A stretch of 64,000 bases of DNA from SHZI01 sp031395645 (GTDB taxonomy: Bacteria; Pseudomonadota; Gammaproteobacteria; Steroidobacterales; GCA-2729495), in contig JANNJM010000084.1 of the NCBI GenBank assembly GCA_031395645.1, forward strand, positions 40,488 to 104,487, written 5' to 3'. Both the position numbers and the translations under genes were made by a program. How positions within the stretch are numbered: position 1 is the first letter of the stretch; each line of letters begins with the position of its first letter. Below the pieces are notes generated by a model, which did no database searches, had not been told where the DNA came from, and saw nothing but the letters and a program-made list of their open reading frames with translations. Positions 61,257 to 64,000 of this stretch are shown piece after piece.

Positions 61257-61625
61257 AGCGGTGATGCCGTGCGAGGCGGCGAGCGCGACGACGGAATTTT
61301 CGAGTGCGCACACGACCTGGCGGATGCCGAGTCCGGCGCGCGGCAGGTCGAGCAACAGGTAGACCAGGAGCTGCCCCGGTCCGTGGTAGGTCACCTGCCC
61401 GCCGCGATCTGTCTGCACGACCGGAATGCTTCCGGCCGAGAGCAAGTGCGCGGGATTGGTGTTCAGTCCGAGCGTGTACACGGGCGGGTGCTGCAGCAGC
61501 CACAGCTGGTCGGGGGTCTCCGGACCGCGCGATGCCGTGAAGTCACGCATGGCGGAGACGCTGGTTTCGTAGTCGGTCAGGCCGGGAAAGTGGCGACGCA
61601 GGACGGGCGGCACTGGCGTGGCCAT
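60768..61625 (-). CDS. lipB: Octanoyltransferase LipB with an abnormal C-terminal extension
   Basis: The protein has 285 residues; typical LipB enzymes have about 210-230. The core is complete: LLQHPPVYTLGL, DRGGQVTYHGPGQLLVYLLL (catalytic region), GVYVDGAKLASIGLRVRRG with the conserved Lys, and CTYHGLALNV. It should end near residue 210 (about position 60996). The remaining 75 residues read the antisense of murU. It transfers octanoate from ACP to lipoyl domains. The neighbour lipA usually found after lipB is absent here. Confidence 0.9.
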   Translation of the reverse strand: MATPVPPVLRRHFPGLTDYETSVSAMRDFTASRGPETPDQLWLLQHPPVYTLGLNTNPAHLLSAGSIPVVQTDRGGQVTYHGPGQLLVYLLLDLPRAGLGIRQVVCALENSVVALAASHGITASARREAPGVYVDGAKLASIGLRVRRGCTYHGLALNVALDLAPFAGINPCGYPGMAVTSLALLGVPVELEQAGTELAVLLLSTLGLPVGARSQFGIERLQPLGSAGIRPAAGVFLARHRAARRGSPQQRRQGKASGLRVREQPRIEERNAGESACASITRRAG

Positions 61626-61888
61626 CAGAGGAGGAACAGCACCTGGTCGCTTACACTCAGGGTCCGGTAAATGTCGTCGAGCTGGGCACGGCTCGTTGCC
61701 GTGAAGTTCACCGTTACGGCGAGGTAGCGGGCGTTGCGGCTCGGCCTCGTGGTCACCTGGCCGAGTGCCGGGGACCCGGCGTGGGTGCGCACCACCTCCA
61801 CGACGTACTGTTCAAACGTGGGTCGATTCTCGCCCATCACCTTCAGCGGGAAATTGCAGGGAAACTCGAGCGGGCTCTCGTCGTTCAC
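61625..61888 (-). CDS. ybeD: YbeD/DUF493 family protein
   Basis: The protein has 87 residues, the usual YbeD length. Typical motifs are FPCNFPLKVMG, VVRTHAG and YLAVTVNFTATSRAQLDDIY. The function is unknown; by conserved order it links to lipoate synthesis. It shares one base with the lipB start (TGATG) and overlaps the dat stop. Confidence 0.93.
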   Translation of the reverse strand: MNDESPLEFPCNFPLKVMGENRPTFEQYVVEVVRTHAGSPALGQVTTRPSRNARYLAVTVNFTATSRAQLDDIYRTLSVSDQVLFLL

Positions 61889-62748
61889 GGCGCTGTCCCG
61901 GAAGGCCTGCTGGCATCGAAGGCAGCGGCCACCTGTCGCCAGACCGGGCCAGGCTTGCCGCCGCTCACCGGTTGGTCGTCCAGAACCACCACCGGCACGA
62001 CACCGCGGGTGGCTGCGCCAATCCAGATTTCATCAGCCCGGCGCAGGCGTTCTTCAGTGATGGTTTCGTCCCGGCAGCTACGCCCGCACTGTCGCGCCAC
62101 GGCAAACACGGCGTCGGTCGTCGTTCCGGGCAGCACGTCGGGCCCGGCAGGCCGCCGCAGCAGGACGCCGTTCTCCACGATGATTACCGAGCTGGCCGAG
62201 CCTTCGGACAGCTCGCCGTTGCGAATCAACAGGACCTCGCCGGCGCCGGCTTCGCGCGCCTCCTGCCGGGCCAGGACGTTGGCCAGCAGCGCGGTCGACT
62301 TGATATCGCACCGACCCCAGCGCTGATCGGGCCGGGTGATGGCCTTGATGCCGGCGGCGTCGGGATGGGGCTCGCTGATGACTGAAACCATCCCGAAGAC
62401 GGTTGGCGCGACGTGGTCGCCCGGAAAGGCGTGGTCGCGCCCGACGTCTGCACCGCGGCTCACCTGCAGGTAGACAGCCAGGTTGCCGCCACCGTTTCGC
62501 TGGACGAGGCCCGCGATGACCGTGACCCATTCGACCCGGTTGAGAGGGTTGCGGATGCGCAGCTCCCCCAGGCTGCGGTCCAGCCGGTCCAGGTGGGCAT
62601 CCAGCAGGAAAGGCTGCCCGGCAAATACCGGGATCACCTCGTAGACCGCGTCTCCGAACAGGAAGGCGCGATCCAGGGGCGAGACCCGCACTTCGACCAG
62701 CGGGGTAAATGTGCCGTTAAACCAGGCAGTTGGTAGTGGGGCGGCCAT
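61885..62748 (-). CDS. dat: D-amino-acid (D-alanine) aminotransferase
   Basis: The protein has 287 residues of class IV PLP aminotransferase type. Lys150 in CDIKSTALLANVLARQEA is the PLP anchor, Glu in GELSEGSASSV is the ring-binding residue, and the start FNGTFTPLVEVRVSPLDRAF is typical. It makes D-glutamate or D-alanine for the cell wall. It lies between dacC and ybeD, matching the known dacC-dat-ybeD-lipB order. Confidence 0.9.
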   Translation of the reverse strand: MAAPLPTAWFNGTFTPLVEVRVSPLDRAFLFGDAVYEVIPVFAGQPFLLDAHLDRLDRSLGELRIRNPLNRVEWVTVIAGLVQRNGGGNLAVYLQVSRGADVGRDHAFPGDHVAPTVFGMVSVISEPHPDAAGIKAITRPDQRWGRCDIKSTALLANVLARQEAREAGAGEVLLIRNGELSEGSASSVIIVENGVLLRRPAGPDVLPGTTTDAVFAVARQCGRSCRDETITEERLRRADEIWIGAATRGVVPVVVLDDQPVSGGKPGPVWRQVAAAFDASRPSGTAP

Positions 62749-62760
62749 CGCCTGCCTAGT

Positions 62761-63915
62761 TTATTCGAACCAGAGCAGGACGGAGTCCCTGGCCTGTTGC
62801 CAGAGGGAACCCGTGGCGACGGCCTTGACCGGGTAGAGCCCCGCTTCGGCGACCGTGCGGTCAGCGAGGCTGACGCGGACCTTGCCGAGTTCAACCGAGG
62901 GGTCGAGAGGCGCCAGGACCTGCGCTGGAAGGGTGAAAGTCGGCTTCAACAGACTGGCTGTGCCCCGTGGCACAGTGACCCAGACGTCCCGCTTGACGCC
63001 GATGCCCGCCAGCTGCTCTTCGCCCTTCCAGACCCGCGTCTCACTGAGCGCCTTGCCCGCGGGCAGCAGCAGTCGCGTCTCGTAGAAGCGATACCCGTAG
63101 TTGAGCAGCGTCTGCGACTCCCGTTCGCGACCGCTCGGACTGTCGGTGCCGAGCACCACGGCGACCAGACGCATACCGTCGCGGAGCGCCGATGACACCA
63201 GGCAGTAGCCGGCGGTATCGGTGAAGCCGGTCTTCATGCCGTCCACCGTCGAGTCGCGCCAGAGCAAACCGTTGCGGTTGCTCTGCGTGATGCCATTCCA
63301 GGAGAATTCCTTCTGGGAGTACCAGCGGTAGTACTCCGGAAATTCACCGATGATGGCGTTTGCGACCTTCAGGATGTCGCTGGCGGTAGTGTAGTGCTCG
63401 GGGTCCGGCAGCCCTGTGGCATTGCGATAGCTCGTGTCCCGCATTCCGAGTTCTTTGGCGTACTGGTTCATCAGGTCGGCAAAGGCGGACTCGCTGCCGG
63501 AGACGTGCTCGGCCAGTGCCACACTCGCGTCATTGCCCGACTGGATGATCATTCCCTGGAGAAGAACGGACAACGGCACGCGATCACCCAGATCGACGAA
63601 CGAGCGGGAGCCTCCGGTGCGCCAGGCGGTCTCGCTGATCACGACGGGGTCCTCGATGCCGATGCGCTTGTCCCGAACGCTGCGGAAGACGGCATACGCG
63701 GTCATCAGCTTGGTAATGCTTGCCGGATCGAGCTTCTGGTTCTCATTGAGGCCCGCGAGGGTCCGGCCGCTGTTGTGATCCACGAGCAGGTAGGCGCGGG
63801 CAGTCAGCGCCGGTGGTGCCGGAATCTGGTTCGGATCGGCGGCGCCTGCAGCGGTGGCCAACAGACCAACAGCCAGCCATGCGGTCACGCACCAGGACAA
63901 TGATTTTCGCAGCAT
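62761..63915 (-). CDS. dacC: D-alanyl-D-alanine carboxypeptidase (PBP5/6 family)
   Basis: The protein has 384 residues. After a signal peptide (WLAVGLLATAAGA), the active sites are SxxK in PASITKLM (Ser66, Lys69), SxN in QSGNDAS and KTG in GMKTGFTD. The C-terminal PBP5_C beta domain and amphipathic tail (WQQARDSVLLWF) anchor it at the inner membrane face. It trims the terminal D-Ala from peptidoglycan. It is the first gene of the dacC-dat-ybeD-lipB run. Confidence 0.95.
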   Translation of the reverse strand: MLRKSLSWCVTAWLAVGLLATAAGAADPNQIPAPPALTARAYLLVDHNSGRTLAGLNENQKLDPASITKLMTAYAVFRSVRDKRIGIEDPVVISETAWRTGGSRSFVDLGDRVPLSVLLQGMIIQSGNDASVALAEHVSGSESAFADLMNQYAKELGMRDTSYRNATGLPDPEHYTTASDILKVANAIIGEFPEYYRWYSQKEFSWNGITQSNRNGLLWRDSTVDGMKTGFTDTAGYCLVSSALRDGMRLVAVVLGTDSPSGRERESQTLLNYGYRFYETRLLLPAGKALSETRVWKGEEQLAGIGVKRDVWVTVPRGTASLLKPTFTLPAQVLAPLDPSVELGKVRVSLADRTVAEAGLYPVKAVATGSLWQQARDSVLLWFE

Positions 63916-63942
63916 TCCAAACAGACTCCTGAAACTTAAATC

Positions 63943-63963
63943 TAGGAGCGCCTTCAGGCGCGA
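63943..63963. repeat. Third REP-like arm at the window end
   Basis: TAGGAGCGCCTTCAGGCGCG and the next A match the left arm at 53580-53600. It lies upstream of dacC. The second arm, if present, would be outside the window. Confidence 0.8.
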
Positions 63964-64000
63964 AATGGGGACATGCCTAATTTCCCAAGGGGAAATTAGG
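63963..64000. repeat. Repeat with shared 16-mer and 11-bp inverted repeat
   Basis: The 16-mer AAATGGGGACATGCCT (63963-63978) is the exact reverse complement of 49192-49207. It overlaps arms CCTAATTTCCC (63976-63986) and GGGAAATTAGG (63990-64000). It is cut by the window end. Such units often accompany REP-type transposases, but none is visible here. Confidence 0.75.

Overview
The window is GC-rich proteobacterial DNA. The conserved minus-strand order lptD-surA-pdxA-rsmA-apaG-apaH, together with lgt-thyA, hrpB and dacC-dat-ybeD-lipB, points to a gammaproteobacterium. The exact family cannot be fixed from sequence alone. No tRNA, rRNA, CRISPR array or transposase gene was seen.

Layout. (1) 1-4528: end of a P2A-type cation ATPase, translationally coupled to a glucoamylase-family protein; then, on the minus strand, an OmpR-type response regulator and histidine kinase. 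(2) 4691-18726: a long plus-strand copper island: a Met-rich exported protein, a Tat-exported Cys-rich copper-storage protein, the multicopper oxidase CopA, CopB, a zinc alcohol dehydrogenase, several small exported, lipoprotein or membrane proteins, a transmembrane redox module (DUF1622, FAD/NAD/2Fe-2S fusion, bis-haem cytochrome b, seven-haem cytochrome c), a methyltransferase and a P1B copper ATPase. The divergent two-component pair is its likely regulator. (3) 18785-24632: an orphan XRE regulator, then a PadR-controlled MacAB-type efflux operon with palindromic operators. (4) 24633-33349: phosphodiester and phosphate enzymes (GDPD, phytase-like esterase, PhoX) mixed with an exosortase-H-type sorting locus and three candidate anchored substrates. 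(5) 33648-49418: ice-binding-like lipoprotein, OmpA protein, PlsB-like acyltransferase with a MAPEG protein, a cytochrome c/dockerin giant, an MFS carrier, a two-gene ABC exporter, an exported methyltransferase-like protein, a porin and a GNAT enzyme. (6) 49444-63915: housekeeping genes for RNA helicase, lipoprotein maturation, dTMP synthesis, outer-membrane biogenesis, vitamin B6, lipoate and peptidoglycan. (7) 63943-64000: start of a repeat cluster.

How the genes work together. In the copper island the ATPase would move Cu(I) out of the cytoplasm. CopA oxidises it and Csp, CopB and the Met/His-rich proteins bind it in the periplasm. The redox module could carry electrons from NAD(P)H through haem b to periplasmic haem c; this is the best candidate for an undescribed system here. 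The exosortase locus would process and anchor the VP-motif proteins beside it.

Structural oddities. murU and lipB run tail to tail with both normal stop codons missing. Two different inverted repeats each contain the stop codons of both converging genes (thyA/apaH and GNAT/small ORF). A small His-rich exported protein carries an amber codon before an in-frame tail of like composition. A 52-bp remnant of a plsB-like gene end lies at 24698-24749.
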